Notes under the pieces: generated by a model
Told to the model about the DNA's origin: nothing
What the model saw: only the letters and a program-made list of their open reading frames with translations
Database searches by the model: none
Translations under genes and position numbers: made by a program
Shown here: one piece after another, positions 5,484 through 13,074 of the stretch
How positions within the stretch are numbered: the first letter of the stretch is position 1
Layout: each line of letters opens with the position of its first letter
Assembly: GCA_900754515.1 (NCBI GenBank)
Contig: CAAEDD010000029.1
Span: forward strand, 1 to 13,638
Origin: an uncultured Oscillospiraceae bacterium
GTDB taxonomy: Bacteria; Bacillota; Clostridia; Oscillospirales; Oscillospiraceae
DNA length: 13,638 bases
Direction of reading: 5' to 3'

Positions 5484-7810
5484 AGACGTTCCTCCACTCT
5501 CACAGTGACCACGGTCATGTCGTCGTTGGCCCCGTAGCGCTTCTCCGATTCCTTGAGAGCAGCTCTGGCCAGTTCCTTCATATCGTCGTAGCCCCGAAGC
5601 AAAAGATTTTTCAGCCACTCGTCCTCACTGTCGGCTATGACTCCGTCGGTGGCGATTACAGCGGTGGAGCCGGGGCGCAGCCGCATGCGCATGATGTCGG
5701 GGGCTATACCGTCACCCCCGGTAAGCCCCGCCGCCAGGGTCTCGCATTTTATCCGCTTTATGTTCCTGCCGTTTTTTACATAGGAAGGCGCGGCCCCGTA
5801 CTTATAAAAACAGGTCTCGCCGGAAAAAAGATCCACGCACATCAGATCCACCGTGGCGTAGCCCCAGCTGTCTCCGCCCCGGAGAAGCAGAACGGAATTG
5901 AGTATTTTCATGGCTATGGCCGGGTCAACCCCGGAACGCAGAAATTTCTCCAGGATGGTCACTACCTGTCCGCTGTCTTTGGCCGCCTCATCCCCGCAGC
6001 CCATGCCGTCGGCCAGGATGACGCAGAGTACTCCGGCATCAGTCTTAAAATAAGTGCCCTTGTCCCCGCTGACCCTTTCCCCACGCTTTTTCAAGGCCGC
6101 TATGCCTACAGACACCGCCAGAGGCTCCGCCTCCAGCAGAGTGAGGCTGGAGCTGTCCTCCCCCAGCTCGTAGGGCTGGCAGAGTCTAACCCCTACTACC
6201 TGGGAAAGTTTTTCCAGATAATCCTCTTCCTTTATCAGCGGCGCAAGAGTGCCGCACTCTATGGTAATGCGCATTCTGCCGCTGCCGTCCCGGTACACCG
6301 AAGCGTCGGCATCCATGTCCAGGCTCCTTAGATATCGGAGCAAACGTCTCTCAGTGAGGGGCTCCGCGGCGCCCATATTTCCCAGCTCATTGGCCACGGT
6401 ACCCAATATCTCCGATATGTCCAGATACTGACCCCAGGCTACATTCCGGTTTTCCGACAGATAGGAACGCAGCTGCCGCCGGTAGGACATACCCCGCAGC
6501 TCTCCATTTACCGCCGCCACAAAGGCAGGCAGGTTCTCGCACTTTTCCCGGAAAAACTCAGGCAGATCCTTTACCTCCAGGCTGCCATGGTCTATCATGG
6601 CCTGGGTGGCATCGTTCATTGCCGAAAGGGTATCCACATATTCCGCATTCCAGCAGCGGTTTTTGTACTTGCACTGAATGCACACCTCGTCCGCCGCCCG
6701 ATCGTATATGCGGGCTATGTTCTCGTCGTTATATGGCTCGGTTATACTCCGGCGCACAGTATCAAAAAGCTGGGCATAGGCTTCGCTCAGATTCTTTACA
6801 CGCCCCGCCACAAAACGGCGCAGCCCGGCCTCCCCGCTGCCCCGTTCCATGCTCTGAAGCATGAGCCCTATATGCATGAGCAGATTGGAGGGCAGAAGCA
6901 TAAATATTACCGAGGCGCAGAAAGTCTCAAAGAGTGCTCCGACATATACCTCCGTGTTCCAGGCACAAATCACCGCCAGAGCTCCGGAGAGAATGAAGCT
7001 GAGAACAAATAGCACACGGCCATGCTTCCCGAACACTCCAGAAAGAAGGCCCGAAAAGGAATAGGCCATGGTGTAAAAGGGTGCGCCTTGATGGGTCACA
7101 TCCATGGCCAGGCCCAGCACCGTGCCCACGGCTGCCCCAGTGAGCATTCCCCCTTTCATTGCCGAGGTCATTACCACCAGCAGCGCCAGCACCCGGCCAA
7201 TGGACACAGTATTGAACAACACCAGCCGGGAGGCTGCCATAAGCAGGCAGGCCACCATTATCATCACGGATACGCTGTGGCGCAGCTCCGCTGTCTCCGT
7301 GGTACAGAGTCTGGAACTCAGGGCTTCCCGGAAGAAATATGTGCCGCCAAATGCCAGGGCTATCTCCAAAAAAAGCTCTGCCGCCAGAGGTACTCTGCCT
7401 GCCGCCGTGGAAAAGCTGCCCAAAAATCCGGTAAATCCCATGACCAGTGCCGCCGCTGAAGGCATAAAATAGGGATTCTTATATATGTTCAGCTCGTGAA
7501 ACACAAAGGCGATGGTGTATACCAGCACCGCCGCAGCTATATAGCGTATGCCCCACTCTATTCCCCCGCTTATGAGATAGCCCAGCGCAGCCCCGGCCAG
7601 GGCAAACACCCCGCTGACCCCCGCTCCGGAACAGGCAGCCATGGCCATTCCAAAAGGGGCGCCGTTTTCCAGCACCCTGGCGCAGGCCATGGCGCAGCCC
7701 AAGCCCATATAAATCCCGCAACGTCCCGCCAGCAGAAAGCGGCCGTCTAACTGTCCAATAGCCGTTCCGCCTTTCAGCATCCGCAGCTTTTCCTGTCCCC
7801 CAAACTCCAT
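5480..7810 (-). CDS. spoIIE: Stage II sporulation protein E (membrane PP2C phosphatase)
   Basis: A 776-residue serine phosphatase. In known species SpoIIE sits at the asymmetric division septum and dephosphorylates SpoIIAA, which frees sigma-F in the forespore. The N-terminal half (about 25-320) is a run of roughly ten hydrophobic helices. A middle region carries the cysteine set C377-x2-C380-x5-C386-W seen in SpoIIE proteins and the helical regulatory linker. The PP2C domain occupies about 565-776 with D-G-M-G-C-G at 601-606, Y-G-A-A-P-S around 671-676, T-D-G at 721-723 and N-D-D-M-T at 762-766, so the metal-binding aspartates are present. Length is close to the B. subtilis protein. The start at 7810 has GGGAGG 7 bases upstream. 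It is divergent from sahH and followed by a translationally coupled small membrane protein. It shows that the organism is an endospore former. Confidence 0.97.
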   Translation of the reverse strand: MEFGGQEKLRMLKGGTAIGQLDGRFLLAGRCGIYMGLGCAMACARVLENGAPFGMAMAACSGAGVSGVFALAGAALGYLISGGIEWGIRYIAAAVLVYTIAFVFHELNIYKNPYFMPSAAALVMGFTGFLGSFSTAAGRVPLAAELFLEIALAFGGTYFFREALSSRLCTTETAELRHSVSVMIMVACLLMAASRLVLFNTVSIGRVLALLVVMTSAMKGGMLTGAAVGTVLGLAMDVTHQGAPFYTMAYSFSGLLSGVFGKHGRVLFVLSFILSGALAVICAWNTEVYVGALFETFCASVIFMLLPSNLLMHIGLMLQSMERGSGEAGLRRFVAGRVKNLSEAYAQLFDTVRRSITEPYNDENIARIYDRAADEVCIQCKYKNRCWNAEYVDTLSAMNDATQAMIDHGSLEVKDLPEFFREKCENLPAFVAAVNGELRGMSYRRQLRSYLSENRNVAWGQYLDISEILGTVANELGNMGAAEPLTERRLLRYLRSLDMDADASVYRDGSGRMRITIECGTLAPLIKEEDYLEKLSQVVGVRLCQPYELGEDSSSLTLLEAEPLAVSVGIAALKKRGERVSGDKGTYFKTDAGVLCVILADGMGCGDEAAKDSGQVVTILEKFLRSGVDPAIAMKILNSVLLLRGGDSWGYATVDLMCVDLFSGETCFYKYGAAPSYVKNGRNIKRIKCETLAAGLTGGDGIAPDIMRMRLRPGSTAVIATDGVIADSEDEWLKNLLLRGYDDMKELARAALKESEKRYGANDDMTVVTVRVEERL

Positions 7811-7844
7811 TGCCTTGCCTCCCGAGTTTACATAAGATAAATTT

Positions 7845-7877
7845 ATTATAGTTATGTAATACCAAGAAGTCGGTCAG
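7845..7877 (-). promoter_or_regulatory. spoIIE promoter candidate with long 21-base spacer
   Basis: On the minus strand a perfect TATAAT (7850-7845) lies about 35 bases upstream of the spoIIE start. No acceptable -35 occurs at 17 bases, but CTGACC (7877-7872, four of six matches to TTGACA) occurs at 21 bases. Over-long spacing in a sigma-A promoter is a known mark of Spo0A-activated stage II genes of Bacillus, including spoIIE. I could not find a clean Spo0A box, only partial TGNCGAA-like matches nearby, so the activator is inferred. Confidence 0.5.
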
Positions 7878-7960
7878 ACGGCGCTGTTGAATAGAGATTT
7901 ATATTCAGGAAAAATAAGCGGAAAACACACAGAGAGTATTCCCCGCTGCGTATGTTTGCC

Positions 7961-7989
7961 TTGTAATAAAAAACTTTGCGTGGTAGAAT
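7961..7989 (+). promoter_or_regulatory. Sigma-A promoter for sahH and the operon behind it
   Basis: TTGTAA (7961-7966) and TAGAAT (7984-7989) are separated by 17 bases, with TGG just before the -10 (extended -10). The expected transcript start is near 7996, leaving a leader of about 25 bases. That is too short for an SAH or SAM riboswitch, so control by such an RNA is unlikely here. Confidence 0.65.
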
Positions 7990-8019
7990 ATTTCGATAAG
8001 AAAAATAGGAGGAATAGCC

Positions 8020-9255
8020 GTGAGCTGTATTAAGGACATAAACCTCGCCCCTTCCGGGGAAATGAAGATAAAATGGGTGGAGCGGAACATGCCGGTACTC
8101 AAAGGCATAGGCGCCGACTTTGCCCAAAGCAAGCCCTTTCAGGGACTGAAGATTGCCCTGTCGGTACACCTGGAGGCCAAGACCGCCTACCTCTGCCGGG
8201 TGCTGGAGATGGGCGGGGCCAAGATGTATGTCACCGGCTCCAATCCCCTGTCCACTCAGGACGACGTGGCGGCGGCCTTGGTCAGTGGAGGCATGGAAGT
8301 CTTTGCCCGCTACGGCTGCTCCATGGAGGAGTATGAGGACTGCCTGTGCAAGGTATTGGAGGCCGGCCCCAATATCATCATTGACGACGGCGGCGACCTG
8401 GTTCACCTGATGCACACAAAATACACCGATCTCATCCCCAATGTGCTGGGGGGCTGCGAGGAAACCACCACCGGCATTCATCGGCTGAAAGCCATGGCAA
8501 AGGAGGGAAGTCTCCGCTTCCCCATGGTTATGGTCAATGAGGCCGACTGCAAGCACATGTTTGACAACCGTTACGGCACCGGCCAATCCGTGTGGGACGG
8601 CATAAACCGCACCACCAACCTTATCGTCGCCGGAAAATATGTGGTTGTCTCCGGCTACGGCTGGTGCGGCAAGGGCGTCTCCCTCCGGGCCAAAGGCCTT
8701 GGGGCCAAGGTCATCGTAACCGAGACCGACCCGGTGCGGGCTTTGGAGGCAGTGATGGACGGCTATGAGGTCATGCCTATGGCAAAGGCTGCAAAGCTGG
8801 GTGACATGTTCATCACAGTCACCGGATGCAGCGGTGTCATCACCAAAGAGCATTTTGAAGTCATGAAGGACGGAGCTATACTCACCAACGCAGGCCACTT
8901 CGATGTGGAGGTGGACATGGCAGGGCTGGAGAAGCTGGCCGTTTCCAAGTACGAGGCCCGGCATAATATTCAGGGCTATGTGCTGCCCGGCGGCAAGACC
9001 CTTTTTGTCATTGCCGAGGGCAGGCTTGTGAACCTGGCTGCCGGAGACGGGCACCCGGCAGAGATAATGGACATGAGCTTTGCAGTTCAGGCTCTCAGCG
9101 CCGAATACCTGGCGGAGCACAAGGGGCAGCTCCAGCCCGGAGTCATTCCCGTTCCAAGAGAGCTGGACGAGGCCGTGGCCCGGCGTAAGCTGAAGGCCAT
9201 GGGCGTTGAGATTGATACGCTCAGCCGGGAACAGCAGGATTACCTTGGGGTATAA
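8020..9255 (+). CDS. ahcY: Adenosylhomocysteinase (S-adenosylhomocysteine hydrolase)
   Basis: A 411-residue cytoplasmic NAD-dependent enzyme splitting S-adenosylhomocysteine into adenosine and homocysteine, which removes the inhibitory product of methyl transfer. Family landmarks in order: S-V-H-L-E-A-K-T-A (48-56); S-T-Q-D-D-V-A-A-A (78-86); the D-D-G-G pair at 122-125; G-C-E-E-T-T-T-G at 145-152 (catalytic Glu); K178 and D182 in C-K-H-M-F-D-N (the Lys and Asp that contact the substrate); the NAD loop G-Y-G-W-C-G-K-G at 212-219; and N-A-G-H-F-D around 292-297. It is shorter than the 425-470 residues usual for many family members and lacks their C-terminal Lys/Tyr tail, as in the compact bacterial/archaeal group. 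The start is GTG with AGGAGG 7 bases upstream. It is divergent from spoIIE and is the first gene of a tight run of six. Confidence 0.96.
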   Translation: MSCIKDINLAPSGEMKIKWVERNMPVLKGIGADFAQSKPFQGLKIALSVHLEAKTAYLCRVLEMGGAKMYVTGSNPLSTQDDVAAALVSGGMEVFARYGCSMEEYEDCLCKVLEAGPNIIIDDGGDLVHLMHTKYTDLIPNVLGGCEETTTGIHRLKAMAKEGSLRFPMVMVNEADCKHMFDNRYGTGQSVWDGINRTTNLIVAGKYVVVSGYGWCGKGVSLRAKGLGAKVIVTETDPVRALEAVMDGYEVMPMAKAAKLGDMFITVTGCSGVITKEHFEVMKDGAILTNAGHFDVEVDMAGLEKLAVSKYEARHNIQGYVLPGGKTLFVIAEGRLVNLAAGDGHPAEIMDMSFAVQALSAEYLAEHKGQLQPGVIPVPRELDEAVARRKLKAMGVEIDTLSREQQDYLGV

Positions 9256-9275
9256 AGCCCCTTTAAGATACACCG

Positions 9276-9284
9276 AGGGGTGAT
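9276..9284 (+). promoter_or_regulatory. Ribosome binding site that decides the mgtE start
   Basis: AGGGGTGAT closely resembles the anti-16S consensus AGGAGGTGAT. Its position fits the TTG at 9289 and rules out the in-frame GTG at 9280, which lies inside it. Confidence 0.65.
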
Positions 9285-9288
9285 AGTT

Positions 9289-10698
9289 TTGGACGAAAAG
9301 GAAAACAGCGAACCCATGGACTTTGAGGCCATGCAGGAAAAGCGCAGCGATGAACTCACTGAGCTGCTGGATAAGCGGGATATGAAGCAGCTCCAGCGAC
9401 GCATGGAGGAAATGAACGAGTTCGACGTGGCGGAATTCCTCACTCAGATCGAAGATAACCGCATGCCCATGGTATTCAGGCTGCTGTCCAAGGAGACGGC
9501 GGCAGACGTTTTTGCAAACTTTGAGGCTCCGGAGCAGGAGCGTATTATAAACTCCATCACAGACTCGGAGTTGGCAGGAATAATTGAAGAGCTGTATGTG
9601 GACGATGCGGTGGACATGATGGAGGAAATGCCCGCAAATGTGGTAAAGCGTATAATGCGGGCCGCCACCCCCGGCACCCGCAGCCTTATCAACCAATACC
9701 TCCGCTATCCGGAAAACTCCGCAGGCAGCATAATGACCTCGGAGTTCGTGGATCTGAAAAAATACATGAACGTGCGGGAGTCCATCGCCCGCATCCGGCG
9801 CATAGGCGAGGATAAGGAGACCATATACGTCTGCTTTGTCATCTCCGCCGACAGGAAACTGGAGGGCATAGTCACCGTCAAGGACCTGCTGTTAAACGAC
9901 GACGACACCATCATTGAAGATCTGATGGACAGGAACGTCATCTTCGCCTCCACCACGGAGGATCAGGAAAGCGTATCGGAAAAGTTCTCCGACTACGACC
10001 TGATGGCTCTTCCGGTGGTAGACACCGAGGGCAGGCTTGTCGGCATAGTCACCGTTGACGATATCATAGACGTTATGGAGCAGGAGACCACAGAAGACTT
10101 CGAGATCATGGCCGGTATCCTGCCCTCGGATAAACCCTACTCCCGCACCGGGCCTATAGACATGTGGAAAAACCGTATCCCCTGGCTGATGTTCCTCATG
10201 CTCTCGGCTACCTTTACCAGCATGATACTCACCAGCTTTGAGCAGATGCTGGCCGTCCAGGCAGGTCTTGTAGCTTTTATCCCCATGCTGATGGGTACCG
10301 GCGGCAATTCCGGCGCCCAGGCCTCCACCGCCGTGATACGCAGCCTCTCCATAGGTGACAGCGAACCTAAGGACGCCCTGCGGGTCATATGGAAGGAGTG
10401 GCGGGTGGCCCTGCTGTGCGGCCTGTCCCTGGCAGTGGTAAATTTCGGGAAGATGCTGCTGGTGGACAGTATGCTGCTGCACAACGCCAATGTCACTGTA
10501 CTCGTTGCGGCTACGGTCAGCCTATCCATAGTTTTCATCGTTATGTTTGCCAAAGTTGTGGGTGCCATGCTGCCTCTCATAGCCGAGAAAATAGGTGTTG
10601 ACCCGGCAGTCATGGCAAACCCGCTCATATCCACCGTCACTGATGCCGTTTCCCTGCTTATATATATTTACATTGCAAAGCTTATCCTGAATATTTAA
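9289..10698 (+). CDS. mgtE: MgtE-family magnesium transporter
   Basis: A Mg2+ channel/transporter of the inner membrane, 469 residues from the TTG at 9289. Domains in order (numbered from the upstream in-frame GTG at 9280, three residues earlier): the acidic helical MgtE N domain at about 20-140; two CBS domains at about 150-210 and 215-270, each with the strand-loop G-I-V-T-V-(K/D)-D (196-202 and 255-261); a connecting helix; and five membrane helices from about 300 to 472. The pore-side signature L-M-G-T-G-G-N-S-G-A-Q-A-S (337-349) and the Asp in S-T-V-T-D-A-V (D455) are in place. In known MgtE the N and CBS domains close the pore when cytosolic Mg2+ is high. No M-box riboswitch fits in the 33-base gap before it, so expression probably follows sahH. 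A short GGGG/CCCC stem in that gap is too weak to call a terminator. Confidence 0.95.
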   Translation: MDEKENSEPMDFEAMQEKRSDELTELLDKRDMKQLQRRMEEMNEFDVAEFLTQIEDNRMPMVFRLLSKETAADVFANFEAPEQERIINSITDSELAGIIEELYVDDAVDMMEEMPANVVKRIMRAATPGTRSLINQYLRYPENSAGSIMTSEFVDLKKYMNVRESIARIRRIGEDKETIYVCFVISADRKLEGIVTVKDLLLNDDDTIIEDLMDRNVIFASTTEDQESVSEKFSDYDLMALPVVDTEGRLVGIVTVDDIIDVMEQETTEDFEIMAGILPSDKPYSRTGPIDMWKNRIPWLMFLMLSATFTSMILTSFEQMLAVQAGLVAFIPMLMGTGGNSGAQASTAVIRSLSIGDSEPKDALRVIWKEWRVALLCGLSLAVVNFGKMLLVDSMLLHNANVTVLVAATVSLSIVFIVMFAKVVGAMLPLIAEKIGVDPAVMANPLISTVTDAVSLLIYIYIAKLILNI

Positions 10699-10710
10699 GG
10701 AGCCCTGTTG

Positions 10711-11628
10711 ATGGAAGTTTCAGCCCTTATACCCAAGATGACCATATTCGTGGTCTTGATGGTAATAGGTTATCTCTGCGCCAAAACCAACTTTGCCGGG
10801 CGTGAGTTTACCCGTGATGCCAGCAAGATGGTCATAAACGTATTTATGACCGCTACCATAATAAACTCGGTTCTGGTCACTGACACCAGGCTGACCGGCA
10901 TGGAGCTGGCCATAATAATGCTGGCCTTGTGTATTGCAATAGTAGTGGGCTGGATACTGGCCGCCATAAGCTGCCGGGTTATGGGTCTGGGCGAGCGTGC
11001 TCCCCTCTTTGAGCTGCTTATAGCCGTGGTGAACAATATGTTTATCGCTCTGCCGGTGGTGGAGGAGCTGTTTGGCAGTGAAGCTGTTTTTTTCTGTTCA
11101 CTGTCCTGCATTCCCTTCAACATTATTCTCTACACCTATGGAGTGTACCGGCTCCGCGGCAGCGGCAGCAAGGTTACAATCAGGTTGAAGGACATCTTTA
11201 CCATCCCGCTGCTGGCCACCTTTGTGGCCCTGGGAATATTTATATTGCATCCCCCTGTTCCGGAAGTCCTGCGTGAGCTTACAAGTTCTACAGCAGCAGC
11301 CACCATGCCCCTTTCCATGATAGTCATCGGCTCTTCTCTGGGCTCTGTGGGTCTGCTGGACGCCTTCAGGAACTGGAAGCTGTACATAATGTGCCTTATA
11401 AGGCTGTTGATCTGCCCGCTGCTGGTGTGGCTGCTAACCGGTCTCGTCACCCAGGACATTGTTTTGAGAGTGACATCCACCATTATCGCCGCCAGCCCAA
11501 GCGGGGTCGTCGTCTCGGTACTGGCTATCCAGTACGATCGGGACGCTGTATTCACCTCCGAGGGGATACTCCTCTCCACAGTGTTTTCCATGCTCACCAT
11601 CCCTCTGGTAGTGTATATGATAATGTAA
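10711..11628 (+). CDS. AEC (auxin efflux carrier) family permease
   Basis: A 305-residue membrane transporter, hydrophobic throughout, with about ten helices in two halves split by a short charged loop near residues 148-160 (R-L-R-G-S-G-S-K). Family landmarks are V-V-N-N-M-F-I-A-L-P-V-V at about 106-117 and the helix rich in small residues with A-A-S-P-S-G-V-V-V near 264-272; bacterial members move malate, malonate or other organic acids. AAGGAG lies 8 bases before the ATG at 10711; a TTG one codon earlier is less well spaced. It starts 12 bases after the mgtE stop, in an operon-like arrangement. Bacterial members do not transport auxin as far as known, so the name only marks the family. The substrate cannot be read from the sequence. 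Confidence 0.9.
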   Translation: MEVSALIPKMTIFVVLMVIGYLCAKTNFAGREFTRDASKMVINVFMTATIINSVLVTDTRLTGMELAIIMLALCIAIVVGWILAAISCRVMGLGERAPLFELLIAVVNNMFIALPVVEELFGSEAVFFCSLSCIPFNIILYTYGVYRLRGSGSKVTIRLKDIFTIPLLATFVALGIFILHPPVPEVLRELTSSTAAATMPLSMIVIGSSLGSVGLLDAFRNWKLYIMCLIRLLICPLLVWLLTGLVTQDIVLRVTSTIIAASPSGVVVSVLAIQYDRDAVFTSEGILLSTVFSMLTIPLVVYMIM

Positions 11629-11641
11629 AGGAGCTGCCGCC

Positions 11642-12265
11642 ATGCATATTCCTCAGGGCGCAAGCCAGACAATAGAGATACTCAGCTTTGAAGATGCCTT
11701 GGCCCTCTCCGGCCAAGGAGATGAGTATGACAGTGAAAAGTGGATCTATGTACCGGACTTTTACACCGAGTACCGTTACATTCTGGGCACCAAGGGCTCA
11801 AACCCCCTGATCTGCATCGGTATAAACCCATCTACCGCCCGGCCCGACGATCTGGACAACACCCTCAAATCTGTCTCCCGCATTGCGGCAGGCAATGACT
11901 TTGACAGCTGGATAATGTTCAATGTCTACGCTCAGCGGGCTACCCGGCCCGACGACATGGACAGGGAGCTGAACCCCCATCTCCACGAAGAAAACATGGC
12001 TGCCTTTCAGTACATACTCCAAAGCGTGGCACCGGGAGTATCACCGGCCGTCTGGGCAGCCTGGGGTACCATAATAGAGAAGCGGCCCTACCTTCCCGGC
12101 TGCGTCCGGGATATGGTCAGAATCGGGCAGCGCTATGGTGCCCACTGGCTCCGGGCCGGACAGTGCTCCGCCAAGGGGCATCCTCACCATCCTCTTTACC
12201 TTCGCAAAGATGAAAAAACTGTTGATTTTGATATAGAGAAATATCTGGAGGGATTGAAATGCTGA
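11642..12265 (+). CDS. DUF1643 family protein
   Basis: A 207-residue cytoplasmic protein of the DUF1643 family, whose function is not established to my knowledge. The family pattern is clear: Y-R-Y-I-L at 44-48, I-G-I-N-P-S-T-A at 59-66 followed by D72-x-T74, F-N-V-Y-A-Q-R-A-T at 93-101, A-A-W-G at 139-142, and the end motif K-G-H-P-H-H-P-L-Y-L at 178-187. The conserved polar and histidine residues suggest an enzyme, perhaps nucleotide- or nucleic-acid-related, but that is inference. AAAGGAG lies 7 bases before the ATG. The gene begins 13 bases after the AEC gene, and its end overlaps the nitrilase gene start by 7 bases (ATGCTGA). The N-terminal 35 residues lie before the recognisable family core. 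Confidence 0.85.
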   Translation: MHIPQGASQTIEILSFEDALALSGQGDEYDSEKWIYVPDFYTEYRYILGTKGSNPLICIGINPSTARPDDLDNTLKSVSRIAAGNDFDSWIMFNVYAQRATRPDDMDRELNPHLHEENMAAFQYILQSVAPGVSPAVWAAWGTIIEKRPYLPGCVRDMVRIGQRYGAHWLRAGQCSAKGHPHHPLYLRKDEKTVDFDIEKYLEGLKC

Positions 12266-13071
12266 AGCTCGCCGTATGTCAGATAAGAACCGAACTGGAC
12301 CAGCAGGAGACCATGGACAAAGCCTACAGAATGGTCAGTGAAGCTGCCGGAAACGGGGCCAGTATTGTGGTCCTGCCGGAGATGTGGAATTGCCCGTACT
12401 CCCGCGAATATTTTAAAAAGTATGCTGCCCTTGGCCATGAGAAGGCAGTGGAAGCTATGTCCGCCTGGGCAAAGGAACTGGGCATTCTTCTGGTAGGCGG
12501 CTCCGTTCCGGAGACGGACGAGGGCAATATTTACAATACATGCTTTGTTTTTGACAGCCAGGGCAGGCAGATAGCCCGTCACAGGAAGGTGCATCTCTTT
12601 GACGTGGATCTGCCGGGCATGAGGTTCCGTGAGTCTTCCACCTTTACCCCCGGCGAAAAGATAACCGTTTTTGACACCGAATACGGTAAGATGGGCTGTG
12701 CCGTGTGTTTTGATGCCCGCTTCCCGGAACTGTTTAGAGCAATGGCGGTACGCGGTGCAAAGATAATATTTCTCCCCGCTCAGTTCAACACTAAAACCGG
12801 TCCGGCACACTGGGATCTGACTTTGCGCATGAGGGCCATTGACAATGAGCTTTTCGTTGTGGGAGCCTCCGCCGCACGCTACGAGGGCTTCAGCTATCTC
12901 AGCTGGGGTCATTCCGCCGTGGCTGACCCCTTTGGTGAGCTTATCGCCCAGTGCGACGAGAAAGAACAAATCTTGTACAGCGACATAGACCTAGGCCGGG
13001 TCGATGAGATGCGGGAGATACTGCCCACCTTCAAGCGTCTGCGCCGGGATGTCTATGCAGTGGCGGAGTGA
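12259..13071 (+). CDS. Carbon-nitrogen hydrolase, omega-amidase (Nit2) type
   Basis: A 270-residue cytoplasmic nitrilase-superfamily amidase with the full catalytic triad: E41 (in V-L-P-E-M-W), K110 (in R-H-R-K-V-H-L-F-D) and C150 (in C-A-V-C-F-D-A-R-F-P-E). Several segments match omega-amidase rather than other nitrilases: H-L-F-D-V-D-L-P-G (112-120), T-K-T-G-P-A-H-W (178-185), S-W-G-H-S-A-V (215-221) and the ending Y-S-D-I-D-L. Omega-amidase hydrolyses alpha-ketoglutaramate and alpha-ketosuccinamate, the products of glutamine and asparagine transamination. It thereby repairs a dead-end metabolite and supports methionine salvage. GGAGGG lies 6 bases before the ATG, which overlaps the end of the DUF1643 gene. 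It is followed 3 bases later by a Nudix gene. An N-carbamoylputrescine or other amidase role is possible but fits the motifs less well. Confidence 0.88.
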   Translation: MLKLAVCQIRTELDQQETMDKAYRMVSEAAGNGASIVVLPEMWNCPYSREYFKKYAALGHEKAVEAMSAWAKELGILLVGGSVPETDEGNIYNTCFVFDSQGRQIARHRKVHLFDVDLPGMRFRESSTFTPGEKITVFDTEYGKMGCAVCFDARFPELFRAMAVRGAKIIFLPAQFNTKTGPAHWDLTLRMRAIDNELFVVGASAARYEGFSYLSWGHSAVADPFGELIAQCDEKEQILYSDIDLGRVDEMREILPTFKRLRRDVYAVAE

Positions 13072-13074
13072 CAG

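Noticed and set aside
7990..8019. Possible SAH or SAM riboswitch before the SAH hydrolase gene
   Set aside because: The leader from the predicted transcript start is only about 25 bases, too short for any known class.
9247..9261. GGGG/CCCC hairpin after sahH as a terminator
   Set aside because: The stem is only four base pairs with a short T-run, and mgtE starts 28 bases later, so read-through is more likely.
7852..9696. Open frame of 614 codons on the minus strand opposite sahH and mgtE
   Set aside because: It lies fully antisense to two well-recognised genes, is rich in His/Leu/Val with no recognisable domain, and has no ribosome site. It is the expected by-product of biased third codon positions in the real genes.
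12196..12969. Minus-strand open frame of 257 codons opposite the omega-amidase gene
   Set aside because: The plus-strand gene has a full catalytic triad and ribosome site; this frame has neither motif nor ribosome site.
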